From: Dryocola sp032000125
GTDB lineage: Bacteria > Pseudomonadota > Gammaproteobacteria > Enterobacterales > Enterobacteriaceae
DNA length: 64,000 nucleotides
Direction of reading: 5' to 3'
Assembly (NCBI GenBank): GCA_032000125.1
Contig: DAMALH010000006.1
Span: 1 to 64,000, forward strand
Below are positions 33,682 through 42,073 of this stretch, in pieces. Position numbers and translations under genes: made by a program. Each line of letters starts with the position of its first letter. Position 1 is the stretch's first letter. Under the pieces are notes generated by a model. That model saw nothing but the letters and a program-made list of their open reading frames with translations, was not told where the DNA came from and ran no database searches.

Positions 33682-35148
33682 TTAAGAACCCATACGGTAG
33701 TTCGGGGACTCTTTGGTGATCGTCACGTCATGCACGTGGCTTTCCTGAATACCCGCACCGCTGATGCGTACGAATTCCGCTTTGGTACGCAGCGCGTCGA
33801 TAGTACCACAGCCGGTCAGCCCCATGCAGGAGCGCAGGCCGCCCATCTGCTGATGAACAATCGCCTTCAGATGGCCTTTGTAAGCCACGCGGCCTTCGAT
33901 ACCTTCCGGCACCAGCTTGTCAGCCGCGTTATCGGTCTGGAAGTAACGGTCGGAAGAGCCTTTCGACATCGCGCCTAAAGAGCCCATGCCGCGGTAGGAT
34001 TTGAAAGAGCGGCCCTGGTAGAGTTCGATTTCGCCCGGCGATTCTTCGGTACCGGCCAGCATACCGCCAACCATCACGGCAGACGCGCCCGCGGCGATAG
34101 CTTTTGCGATATCGCCGGAGAAACGAATACCGCCGTCGGCGATAACCGGAATGCCCGTGCCTTCCAGCGCCTCAACCGCATCCGCGACAGCGGTGATTTG
34201 TGGAACGCCCACGCCGGTTACGATACGAGTGGTACAGATAGAGCCAGGACCGATACCGACTTTCACCGCGCTCACGCCTGCTTCAGCCAGCGCGCGTGCG
34301 CCCGCAGCGGTTGCCACGTTGCCGCCGATGATTTGCAGGTCAGGATATTTTGCGCGAGTTTCACGAATACGTTGCAGAACGCCTTCGGAGTGACCGTGTG
34401 AGGAGTCAATCAGCAGAATGTCCACGCCAGCGGCTACCAGAGCATCGACACGCTCTTCATTACCCGCGCCTGCCCCAACGGCAGCCCCAACGCGCAGACG
34501 GCCCTGGTCGTCTTTACAGGCGTTTGGTTTACGCTCTGCTTTCTGGAAGTCTTTTACGGTGATCATGCCACGCAGGTGGAAGTTGCTATCCACAACCAGC
34601 GCCTTCTCTACGCGCTTTTCGTGCATTTTAGCCAGCACAACGTCGCGCGCCTCGCCTTCTTTCACGGTAACCAGACGCTCTTTCGGGGTCATGTACACGC
34701 TGACAGGCTGACTCAGATCGGTAACAAAGCGCACGTCACGGCCGGTAATGATGCCGACCAGTTCGTACTCTTCGGTAACCACGGGATAGCCTGCGAAGCC
34801 GTTACGTTCGGTCAGATCTTTTACTTCACGCAAGGTTGTTGTCGGCAGCACGGTTTGCGGGTCGGTAACCACGCCACTTTCGTGTTTTTTTACGCGTCTG
34901 ACTTCTTCAGCCTGACGTTCAATCGACATATTTTTGTGGATGAAACCAAGACCACCTTCCTGAGCCAGCGCAATTGCCAGGCGTGCTTCGGTCACGGTAT
35001 CCATTGCGGCGGACAGCATAGGGATATTGAGACGAATAGTTTTGGTCAGTTGGGTGCTGAGATCTGCCGTATTAGGCAGAACGGTGGAGTGGGCTGGAAC
35101 AAGGAGAACGTCATCAAACGTCAGTGCTTCTTTGGCGATTCGTAGCAT
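33682..35148 (-). CDS. guaB: GuaB, IMP dehydrogenase
   Basis: A 488-residue enzyme, the same length as E. coli GuaB, oxidising IMP to XMP with NAD, the committed step to guanine nucleotides. The TIM barrel is interrupted by a Bateman module of two CBS domains (about 93-205). The catalytic loop carries Cys305 (GPGSICTTR), and the mobile flap region YRGMGS with the downstream RYFQ is intact. It is the first gene of guaBA and is divergent from xseA. A PurR operator overlaps the promoter. Confidence 0.97.
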   Translation of the reverse strand: MLRIAKEALTFDDVLLVPAHSTVLPNTADLSTQLTKTIRLNIPMLSAAMDTVTEARLAIALAQEGGLGFIHKNMSIERQAEEVRRVKKHESGVVTDPQTVLPTTTLREVKDLTERNGFAGYPVVTEEYELVGIITGRDVRFVTDLSQPVSVYMTPKERLVTVKEGEARDVVLAKMHEKRVEKALVVDSNFHLRGMITVKDFQKAERKPNACKDDQGRLRVGAAVGAGAGNEERVDALVAAGVDILLIDSSHGHSEGVLQRIRETRAKYPDLQIIGGNVATAAGARALAEAGVSAVKVGIGPGSICTTRIVTGVGVPQITAVADAVEALEGTGIPVIADGGIRFSGDIAKAIAAGASAVMVGGMLAGTEESPGEIELYQGRSFKSYRGMGSLGAMSKGSSDRYFQTDNAADKLVPEGIEGRVAYKGHLKAIVHQQMGGLRSCMGLTGCGTIDALRTKAEFVRISGAGIQESHVHDVTITKESPNYRMGS

Positions 35149-35199
35149 GGCAATATCTCAACCTGGGGTGAATGAGAACAGATAAAATATTGCCGCGGC

Positions 35200-35225
35200 A
35201 TTATACAGAGCGGAATCGATTGCAT
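35200..35225 (-). promoter_or_regulatory. guaBA promoter with overlapping PurR operator
   Basis: On the minus strand a perfect TATAAT (35205-35200) is the -10. Just upstream, ATGCAATCGATTCCGC (35225-35210) fits the degenerate PurR consensus ANGCAANCGNTTNCNT at all but the last fixed base and covers the spacer and -35 region. Repression of guaBA by PurR is established in E. coli. The -35 itself is poor, so the promoter probably relies on other upstream features. Confidence 0.75.
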
Positions 35226-35317
35226 CCACACTTTTTTAAGAAAACTCCTTGCCACTCACGCGCGGGCAGGTACTATGGACCGAATAACCTGCTGATTTAA
35301 AATTTGATCCAGCTCAC

Positions 35318-36700
35318 ATGCCTAACGCAAATTCTTCCTCAATTTTTACCGTTACCCGCCTGAACCAGGCGGTCCGTATGCTGCTGGAACAGGAAATGGG
35401 GCAGGTCTGGATCAGCGGCGAAATCTCCAACTTCAGCCAGCCCTCTTCCGGCCACTGGTATTTCACGCTCAAAGACGATACCGCCCAGGTGCGCTGTGCG
35501 ATGTTCCGCAACAGCAACCGCCGCGTGACTTTCCGGCCGCAGCACGGGCAACAGATCCTTGTGCGCGCCAATATTACGCTTTACGAGCCGCGAGGCGATT
35601 ACCAGATTATCGTCGAAAGTATGCAACCGGCGGGCGAAGGCTTACTGCAGCAGCAGTATGAACAGCTTAAGCAGCGCCTGACCGCGGAAGGGCTGTTCGA
35701 GCAGCAGTACAAAAAACCGCTGCCCAGCCCGGCGCGCCAGGTTGGCGTGATTACCTCGAAAACCGGCGCGGCACTGCATGATATTTTGCATGTGTTAAAA
35801 CGCCGTGACCCTTCGCTCCCCGTGATCGTTTACCCAACCGCCGTCCAGGGCGCGGATGCGCCGGCGCAAATCGTTCGCGCAATTGAGCTTGCGAATTTGC
35901 GCGATGAGTGTGACGTGCTGATAGTCGGCCGCGGCGGCGGTTCGCTGGAAGATTTATGGAGCTTTAACGACGAGCGGGTAGCACGCGCTATTTTCGCAAG
36001 CCGAATCCCCATCGTTAGCGCCGTGGGCCACGAAACAGACGTCACGATTGCGGATTTTGTCGGGGATGTTCGCGCCCCTACTCCTTCTGCGGCAGCAGAA
36101 ATTATCAGCCGCAATCAGGTGGAGTTATTACGTCAGATTCAGTCGCTGCAGGTGCGTATGGAAATGGCGATGGATTACTCCCTCGCGCAGCGCACGCAGC
36201 GTTTTACTCGCCTGCAGCATCGTTTACAGCAGCAGCATCCGCAGTTGCGGCTGGCACGCCAGCAGACCACGCTGGAACGTTTACAGCAGCGTCTGACCTC
36301 CACTATGGATGCCAGGCTACGCCGCGGCGCTCAGCAGCAGCAGCGCCTTGCGCAGCGGCTGAATCAGCAACAGCCCCAGGCGCGTATTCATCGGGCGCAA
36401 ACACGCATTCAGCTGCTTGAGTACCGGCTGTCCCAGACGGTAACCGCGCGTCTGAATACTACCCGGCAGCGTTTTGGTACTGCTTTGGCGCAGCTTGAAG
36501 CCGTCAGCCCTTTAGCAACCCTTGCGCGCGGCTACAGCGTCACAACGCAGCCAGACGGCAAAGTGTTGAAAAAGACCCGGCAGGTGAAGTCCGGGGATAC
36601 GCTTACAACGCGTCTGGAAGATGGCTGGGTGGAAAGCCAGGTCACCGGCATAACGCCGGTAAAAGCGGCCCGCAAGCGTAAAGCTGCGGCCAAAAGCTAG
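35318..36700 (+). CDS. xseA: XseA, exonuclease VII large subunit
   Basis: A 460-residue subunit (E. coli 456) of the single-strand-specific exonuclease VII. An N-terminal OB-fold (about 10-105, with WISGEISNF and SGHWYFTLKD) binds DNA. The catalytic domain includes GRGGGSLEDLWSFND and HETDVTIADFVGD. A long Gln-rich coiled coil (about 270-380) binds many copies of XseB, which is encoded elsewhere. The ribosome-binding site before ATG 35318 is weak. It is divergent from guaB and ends three bases from the convergent yfgJ. Confidence 0.95.
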   Translation: MPNANSSSIFTVTRLNQAVRMLLEQEMGQVWISGEISNFSQPSSGHWYFTLKDDTAQVRCAMFRNSNRRVTFRPQHGQQILVRANITLYEPRGDYQIIVESMQPAGEGLLQQQYEQLKQRLTAEGLFEQQYKKPLPSPARQVGVITSKTGAALHDILHVLKRRDPSLPVIVYPTAVQGADAPAQIVRAIELANLRDECDVLIVGRGGGSLEDLWSFNDERVARAIFASRIPIVSAVGHETDVTIADFVGDVRAPTPSAAAEIISRNQVELLRQIQSLQVRMEMAMDYSLAQRTQRFTRLQHRLQQQHPQLRLARQQTTLERLQQRLTSTMDARLRRGAQQQQRLAQRLNQQQPQARIHRAQTRIQLLEYRLSQTVTARLNTTRQRFGTALAQLEAVSPLATLARGYSVTTQPDGKVLKKTRQVKSGDTLTTRLEDGWVESQVTGITPVKAARKRKAAAKS

Positions 36701-36703
36701 CAT

Positions 36704-36925
36704 TTAGCGGGCAACAGCTACAAATTCAACGCGTTTCTTCGAAATCATGCCATGGCCGTTTTGACAAAAATAATCCACGGCTCCGCAGGCTTTTAACACC
36801 TCCAGCGGCTGATGACATTCCGGGCAGCGGGCTTCCAGCGTGAAGTCCTGACTGCAGCCTTCGCAATGCGCGCCGCTTTCCGTCGCGGTAAGAGGTTTGT
36901 CACACTCCGGGCAATTGAGTTCCAT
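36704..36925 (-). CDS. yfgJ: YfgJ, small zinc-ribbon protein
   Basis: A 73-residue protein with paired cysteine knuckles: CPEC (near 5-8), CEGC (near 24-27), CPEC (near 37-40), and a final CxxxxH-type end (FCQNGHGMISKKRVEF). It is a two-ribbon zinc protein of the YfgJ family; the function is unknown. The start MELNCPEC is used rather than a ten-residue extension, matching the family. It is convergent with xseA. Upstream, where E. coli has der nearby, lies a hairpin-bounded block of about 220 bases. Confidence 0.88.
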   Translation of the reverse strand: MELNCPECDKPLTATESGAHCEGCSQDFTLEARCPECHQPLEVLKACGAVDYFCQNGHGMISKKRVEFVAVAR

Positions 36926-36951
36926 CGTTTCTCTCCTCAAAAGTAAAGAAT

Positions 36952-37161
36952 CCACCTTCTAAGAAGGTGGCTTTGACGCGGCCCCCTAAAAGGGAGCTAA
37001 AAACATTTATTCCCCGTCCTTTAGTATTGTTTCTGGTTGCTTTACCGGGAAAAACCAAGCTGCTTCTCTGAATCATCCGGGTTTATGGTGAAACATTTCC
37101 GCATAGGTTTTCTTCGGGCTGTAGCCCTACAGGAACAATCACCACCTCCCGGGGAGGTGGT
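36952..37161. mobile_element. hairpin-bounded block, possible IS200/IS605-type remnant
   Basis: This 210-base stretch is bounded by two near-perfect hairpins sharing the same outer stem sequence: CCACCTTCT-A-AGAAGGTGG at 36952-36970 and ACCACCTCCC-G-GGGAGGTGGT at 37141-37161. Next to each is a smaller hairpin (CCCT-AAA-AGGG near 36983 and GGGCT-GT-AGCCC near 37117). Subterminal hairpins at both ends, without a terminal inverted repeat across the element, are the layout of IS200/IS605 ends and their internally deleted derivatives. No transposase or TnpB reading frame remains. I do not recognise a specific named element. Confidence 0.4.
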
Positions 37162-37177
37162 TTAGGGGGGACAAACA

Positions 37178-37200
37178 AAACGGGAGCCTTATGCTCCCGT
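37178..37200 (-). terminator. rho-independent terminator of der
   Basis: On the minus strand ACGGGAGC-ATAAG-GCTCCCGT is followed by TTTGTTTG. It lies just after the der stop and before the hairpin-bounded block. Confidence 0.85.
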
Positions 37201-37205
37201 CTTAA

Positions 37206-38711
37206 TTATTTGCTTTTCTTGATGTGTTTGATCAGGCGCTTACGTTTACGCAGCTGGTTCGGCGTCAGGGTGTTACGTTTGTTGGCAAACGGGTTATCCC
37301 CTTCTTTGAACTGGATACGGATTGGCGTGCCCATGACATCCAGCGATTTGCGGAAGTAGTTCATCAGGTAGCGTTTATACGAATCCGGCAGGTCCTTCAC
37401 CTGGTTGCCGTGGATAACGACAATCGGCGGGTTATAACCACCGGCGTGCGCATATTTCAGCTTCACGCGGCGGCCACGCACCAGCGGCGGCTGATGGTCT
37501 TCTGCCGCCATGTTCATAATACGCGTCAGCAGCGCGGTGCTAACACGACGGGTGGAGCTGTCGTAGGCTTCGCGAACGGATTCAAACAGGTTGCCAACGC
37601 CGCTGCCGTGGAGCGCGGAAATAAAGTGCACACGGGCAAAGTCGATAAAGCCAAGACGGTAATCCAGCGTCTCTTTTACCTGCTCACGGACTTCATTGCT
37701 CAGGCCGTCCCACTTGTTAACTACAATCACAAGTGAGCGCCCGCTATTGAGGATAAAGCCCAGCAGCGAGAGATCCTGATCGGAGATGCCTTCACGGGCA
37801 TCGATAACCAGCAGCACCACGTTCGCGTCTTCAATCGCCTGCAGCGTTTTGATAACGGAGAATTTCTCTACGGTTTCCGTGATCTTGCCGCGCTTACGCA
37901 CGCCGGCGGTATCAATCAGCACGTACTCACGTTCGTCGCGTTCCATTGGAATATAGATGCTGTCGCGGGTGGTGCCCGGCATGTCGTAAACCACCACGCG
38001 GTCTTCACCCAGAATACGGTTGGTTAGCGTGGACTTACCAACGTTTGGCCGCCCGACAATGGCCAGTTTAATCGGCAGATCCTGAGGATTAAAAGCTTCT
38101 TCCTCTTCCTCTTCGATTTCTTCTTCGTCATCGGAAACGATGCCATGTTTGGCATTGAACGCCGCCCAGTAGGCCGCGTCCTCATCAATTTCTTCTTCCT
38201 CGGCACGCGGGTTCACTTCATCAATGAACGGCATCAGCACGTGTTCGAGTAATGTGGTCACGCCGCGGCCATGGGAAGCAGCAATCGGGTGGATTTCGCC
38301 TAAGCCAAGGGAGTAGAAGTCGATGACCGCCTGATCCGGGTCCATGCCGTCCGTTTTGTTCGCCACGAGAAACGTTGGCTTCTCGCGTGAACGCAGGTGT
38401 TTAGCGATAGCTTCATCGGCAGGCATCAAACCCGCGCGCGCGTCCACCATAAACAGCACCACGTCGGCTTCTTCAATCGCCAGCAGGGATTGTTCAGCCA
38501 TGCGTGTTTCAACGCCGTCTTCCGTGCCGTCAATACCGCCGGTATCGATAGCAATAAATTCACGGCCTTCCACTTCTGCACGACCATACTTGCGGTCGCG
38601 AGTCAGCCCCGGGAAATCCGCGACCAGCGCATCTCGGGTACGCGTCAAGCGGTTAAACAACGTGGATTTTCCAACATTAGGGCGCCCGACCAGCGCAACC
38701 ACAGGTACCAT
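37206..38711 (-). CDS. der: Der (EngA), tandem-GTPase ribosome assembly factor
   Basis: A 501-residue protein (E. coli Der 490) with two Era-like GTPase domains and a C-terminal KH-like domain, acting in 50S subunit maturation. P-loops are GRPNVGKSTLF at 8-18 and again GRPNVGKSTLTN near 217. DTGGIDG and DTAGVRK are the two switch II motifs, and NKTD and NKWD the base-specificity motifs. The linker between the domains is very acidic (DDEEEIEEEEEEAF), slightly longer than in E. coli. bamB ends 122 bases upstream with a hairpin between them. Confidence 0.96.
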   Translation of the reverse strand: MVPVVALVGRPNVGKSTLFNRLTRTRDALVADFPGLTRDRKYGRAEVEGREFIAIDTGGIDGTEDGVETRMAEQSLLAIEEADVVLFMVDARAGLMPADEAIAKHLRSREKPTFLVANKTDGMDPDQAVIDFYSLGLGEIHPIAASHGRGVTTLLEHVLMPFIDEVNPRAEEEEIDEDAAYWAAFNAKHGIVSDDEEEIEEEEEEAFNPQDLPIKLAIVGRPNVGKSTLTNRILGEDRVVVYDMPGTTRDSIYIPMERDEREYVLIDTAGVRKRGKITETVEKFSVIKTLQAIEDANVVLLVIDAREGISDQDLSLLGFILNSGRSLVIVVNKWDGLSNEVREQVKETLDYRLGFIDFARVHFISALHGSGVGNLFESVREAYDSSTRRVSTALLTRIMNMAAEDHQPPLVRGRRVKLKYAHAGGYNPPIVVIHGNQVKDLPDSYKRYLMNYFRKSLDVMGTPIRIQFKEGDNPFANKRNTLTPNQLRKRKRLIKHIKKSK

Positions 38712-38774
38712 TATAAAAGCCTCATTACTCTAAATTCATTGTCAAACGACGCCAGAGGGCGCCGCTCTTAAAAA

Positions 38775-38810
38775 CAGGAAACGGCTCCCGGATAGCAGGA
38801 ACCGTTTCAT
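38775..38810 (-). terminator. hairpin between bamB and der
   Basis: GAAACGG pairs with CCGTTTC around a loop of about 17 bases that itself partly pairs, with CCTGTTTTTAAG following on the minus strand. It may act as a weak terminator between bamB and der. Confidence 0.5.
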
Positions 38811-38833
38811 ACTTACCGCTTACTCAGGAAAGT

Positions 38834-40015
38834 TTAACGTTTGATCGAGTACAGCGTACCGTCTTTCGCCTGAATCAGCAGCTTATCACTGGCGACCACC
38901 GGCTCGCTCTGGAAGCCGGAGCTGTCCATTTTTTGCTGAGCAACAAAGCGGCCATCGTCAGTGTTGATCCAGTGCATGTAACCTTCGCTATCGCCAACAA
39001 CCAGATAGCCGTTGTACAGCACAGGAGAAGTCAGATTACGGTGCAGCAGATCGCTTTGCGTCCACAGCGTCACGCCACCTTCTGCGTTCAGCGCCACGAC
39101 GCGGTCATTTTGATCGACCAGGAAGATACGGTTGGCGTCAACGATAAAGTCGTTCACGGAGCCCAGCTCACGTTTCCACATGATCTGGCCTGAGCGAAGA
39201 TCCAGCGCCGTCAGGTTACCGTTATAGGCCAGCGCGTAAACCACACCGTTAACGATAACCGGAGTCGTATCCACATCGCTCAGACGATCGATTTCTGTTG
39301 CACCCGTTGCCTGGGAGATGCGTTGCTGCCAGATAAGCTGGCCTTGCTTCATCAGTACCGCGCTGACGCGACCGTTATCGCCGCCAACAATAGCAGCGCC
39401 AAAAGCGGTTGCCGGTGCTGATTCGCCGCGCAGAGAAAGCGCCGGGATATCAAGGTTAACCGTCCAGGCTACTGCGCCGTCGGCCTCATTCATCGCCTGT
39501 AGCTGGCCGTTACTGGTGTGAATCAGCACTAAACCGTCGCTGACGACTGGACGAGAAAGCACCTCGCCCGCGGCTTTGCTTTGCCATGCAATACTACCAT
39601 CGGAAGTATTAAGCGCGAAGACCTGCGCTTTTTCGCTGCCGACATAAACATGGGTGCCAGCAACCGTTACGCCGCCAGAAAGTAACGCCGGGCGGTTGCT
39701 TGAGAAGAAGCCGGTTTTCTCGGCGAGATCGACAGACCAGAGTTCTTTGCCGTCATCCGCATTAACCGCTTTCACGGTGCCGTGACGGTCAGCCGCATAA
39801 ACCGTGCTGTCCTGCCAGGCGGGATGGAGATTGGAATAGAAATCGCCGATTCCGCTACCGACCGAAGTGCTCCACACTTTTTCTGGTTCGAACTGGTTTT
39901 CAACCGTTGGCAGCGGAGACATCTTAACAACGTCTTCTTCGCCGCTGAACAATGAACAGCCGCTGAGCAGCGTCAGAGAAATCAGCCCTGGTACAAGTAA
40001 TTTACGCAATTGCAT
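38834..40015 (-). CDS. bamB: BamB, outer-membrane assembly lipoprotein
   Basis: A 393-residue lipoprotein (E. coli 392) with lipobox LLSGC (Cys20) and an eight-bladed beta-propeller of PQQ-like repeats (for example DGKELWSVDLAEKTG, GSIAWQSKAAGE, GQIMWKRELG). BamB binds the POTRA domains of BamA and helps substrates reach the barrel machine on the periplasmic face of the outer membrane. It follows yfgM by ten bases in the same operon. bamC is 24 kb to the left. Confidence 0.96.
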   Translation of the reverse strand: MQLRKLLVPGLISLTLLSGCSLFSGEEDVVKMSPLPTVENQFEPEKVWSTSVGSGIGDFYSNLHPAWQDSTVYAADRHGTVKAVNADDGKELWSVDLAEKTGFFSSNRPALLSGGVTVAGTHVYVGSEKAQVFALNTSDGSIAWQSKAAGEVLSRPVVSDGLVLIHTSNGQLQAMNEADGAVAWTVNLDIPALSLRGESAPATAFGAAIVGGDNGRVSAVLMKQGQLIWQQRISQATGATEIDRLSDVDTTPVIVNGVVYALAYNGNLTALDLRSGQIMWKRELGSVNDFIVDANRIFLVDQNDRVVALNAEGGVTLWTQSDLLHRNLTSPVLYNGYLVVGDSEGYMHWINTDDGRFVAQQKMDSSGFQSEPVVASDKLLIQAKDGTLYSIKR

Positions 40016-40025
40016 CGGGTCCCTC

Positions 40026-40646
40026 TTAGCTGGACAAGTTATTGATTTTCATCTGCATCATTTCGCGCAGCGCAGGAGAAGCATCCGTCTGGGCGCCTTT
40101 GCTCCACGCATCACGCGCGCCTTGCTTATCCCCTTTGCTGAGCAGCGCTTCGCCGCGCAAATCAGCCACTATCGCCACCCAGCCTTCGCCCTTAATGCCA
40201 TCAAGGGTTTTCAGCGCGGTATCGGCCTGTTTTTGTTGGATCTGGATACGCGCCAGACGAACGTTAATCAGGGCCTGAAGGTTTGCATCGCTGGTGTTGC
40301 TCAGACCTTGCTGCAACTGCGCGGCAGCTTTAGCAAGGTCGTTGTTATCAACGTATTTTTGCGCCAGTTCAAGTGACGCCAGCGCACCGTAGGTGTTTTT
40401 AGTCTCAGCGGCAAATTTCTCTGCGGCGCTCAGAGTAGCCGGTTGGGTAGCGTTCACGGCGCTGGTGACCTGTTGATAGGCCAGCGATGACGCCATCGCA
40501 GAGTCAGCCTGATGATTGTTCCAGTAACGCCAGCCGACAAGCGCACCGATCCCCAGCACGACCCCCACCACCAGCGCTTTGCCGTTTTCGGCAAAGAAGC
40601 GTTTTACCGCCTCCATCTGATCGTTTTCGTTCTCGTAAACTTCCAC
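40026..40646 (-). CDS. yfgM: YfgM, ancillary SecYEG translocon subunit
   Basis: A 206-residue inner-membrane protein with a short cytoplasmic N-terminus, a single membrane helix (about 23-42, ALVVGVVLGIGALVGWRYW) and a periplasmic TPR-like domain of alternating alanine-rich helices. Same length as E. coli YfgM, which with PpiD sits at the translocon and affects chaperone traffic to the outer membrane. It lies between hisS and bamB in the same operon, a link to envelope assembly. Confidence 0.94.
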   Translation of the reverse strand: MEVYENENDQMEAVKRFFAENGKALVVGVVLGIGALVGWRYWNNHQADSAMASSLAYQQVTSAVNATQPATLSAAEKFAAETKNTYGALASLELAQKYVDNNDLAKAAAQLQQGLSNTSDANLQALINVRLARIQIQQKQADTALKTLDGIKGEGWVAIVADLRGEALLSKGDKQGARDAWSKGAQTDASPALREMMQMKINNLSS

Positions 40647-40681
40647 GCAGTCCTTCTCCTTAACGATTAATTGCCGGGAAA

Positions 40682-41956
40682 TTACCCCAGCAGCGCCTGC
40701 AGATGTGAAGCCGTATGCTGTTGCTCTACGGTTTGTTGTTCACCCGTGCGCAAATCCTTCACCACGACCTGGCCGTTAGCCACTTCGTCCTCACCCAGAA
40801 CTAATGCAAAGCTTGCGCCCCATTTATCTGCCCGGGTGAATTGTTTTTTGAAGTTGCCGCCGCCGTAGTTGGTCATAAGCTTCAATGCCGGAACCCGATC
40901 GCGTAACTGCTCGGCCAGCAGCATAGCGGCCGCCTGCGTTCCCTGGCCCGACGATATCAGGTAGATATCGACAACGGATTCCGCTTTAAATTCAGGATTA
41001 ATCGCCTGAACCAGTAAAACAAGGCGCTCAAGCCCCATGGCGAACCCAACGGCCGGTGCCGCACGACCACCGAGCTGTTCGACCAGCCCATCGTAACGCC
41101 CGCCGGCGCACACGGTTCCCTGAGAGCCGAGGCTGCTGGTCACCCACTCAAACACGGTGCGGTTGTAGTAGTCCAGACCACGAACCAGTCGCTGATTAAC
41201 GGTGTAGGCAATACCGGCGGCGTCCAGATACTGGCACAGGCCGGCAAAGTGTTCACGGGACTCGTCGTCCAGATAGTCGCCCAGCGCCGGCGCGTCATCC
41301 AGCAGCGCCTGAACCTCTGGATTCTTGGAATCCAGCACGCGCAGCGGGTTGCTGTACATACGACGCTGGCTGTCTTCATCCAGCCTGTCTTTAAATTGTT
41401 CCAGGTACGCCACCAGCGCTTCGCGGTATTTCGCACGTGCGTCAAGGGAACCGATGGAGTTCAGTTCAAGGCTGACATGTTTATCGATGCCCAGCGCGCG
41501 CCACCAGCGTGCGGTCAGCATGATTAACTCAGCGTCGATATCCGGCCCCTGCAGGCCAAAAACTTCAACGCCTAACTGATTAAACTGGCGATAGCGCCCT
41601 TTTTGCGGGCGTTCGTGGCGGAACATTGGCCCTATATACCACAAGCGCTGTTCCTGATTGTACAGAAGACCATGTTCGATACCGGCACGCACGCAGCCCG
41701 CGGTGCCTTCAGGACGCAGGGTCAGGCTGTCGCCGTTGCGGTCCTCAAAGGTATACATCTCTTTTTCAACCACGTCGGTGACTTCGCCGATAGCGCGTTT
41801 GAATAACGGGGTCTGCTCTACAATCGGCAAACGGATTTCGCTGTAACCGTAGCTGCCGAGCACCTGCTTCAGTGTGCCTTCAATGCGCTGCCAGATGGCG
41901 GTTTCGCCAGGCAGGTAATCGTTCATGCCGCGAATGGCTTGAATGTTTTTTGCCAC
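40682..41956 (-). CDS. hisS: HisS, histidyl-tRNA synthetase
   Basis: A 424-residue class II synthetase, the same length as E. coli HisS. Motif 2 (FRHERPQKGRYRQFNQLGVEVFG), the histidine A loop (LVRGLDYYNRTVFEW) and motif 3 (GFAMGLERLVLL) are intact, with a C-terminal anticodon-binding domain. It charges tRNA-His in the cytoplasm. It lies in the rodZ-ispG-hisS-yfgM-bamB-der run. Confidence 0.97.
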   Translation of the reverse strand: MAKNIQAIRGMNDYLPGETAIWQRIEGTLKQVLGSYGYSEIRLPIVEQTPLFKRAIGEVTDVVEKEMYTFEDRNGDSLTLRPEGTAGCVRAGIEHGLLYNQEQRLWYIGPMFRHERPQKGRYRQFNQLGVEVFGLQGPDIDAELIMLTARWWRALGIDKHVSLELNSIGSLDARAKYREALVAYLEQFKDRLDEDSQRRMYSNPLRVLDSKNPEVQALLDDAPALGDYLDDESREHFAGLCQYLDAAGIAYTVNQRLVRGLDYYNRTVFEWVTSSLGSQGTVCAGGRYDGLVEQLGGRAAPAVGFAMGLERLVLLVQAINPEFKAESVVDIYLISSGQGTQAAAMLLAEQLRDRVPALKLMTNYGGGNFKKQFTRADKWGASFALVLGEDEVANGQVVVKDLRTGEQQTVEQQHTASHLQALLG

Positions 41957-42073
41957 GTTTGTTCTCTGTCGTTTTATACAAAAAATGAACCCAAAATCAG
42001 GCTCTTCACTACCGCGAAAAGCCCGGCGGGTTCAATCATACACGCAGAAGCCCGGTGCTTCCCATGTTTCGTA

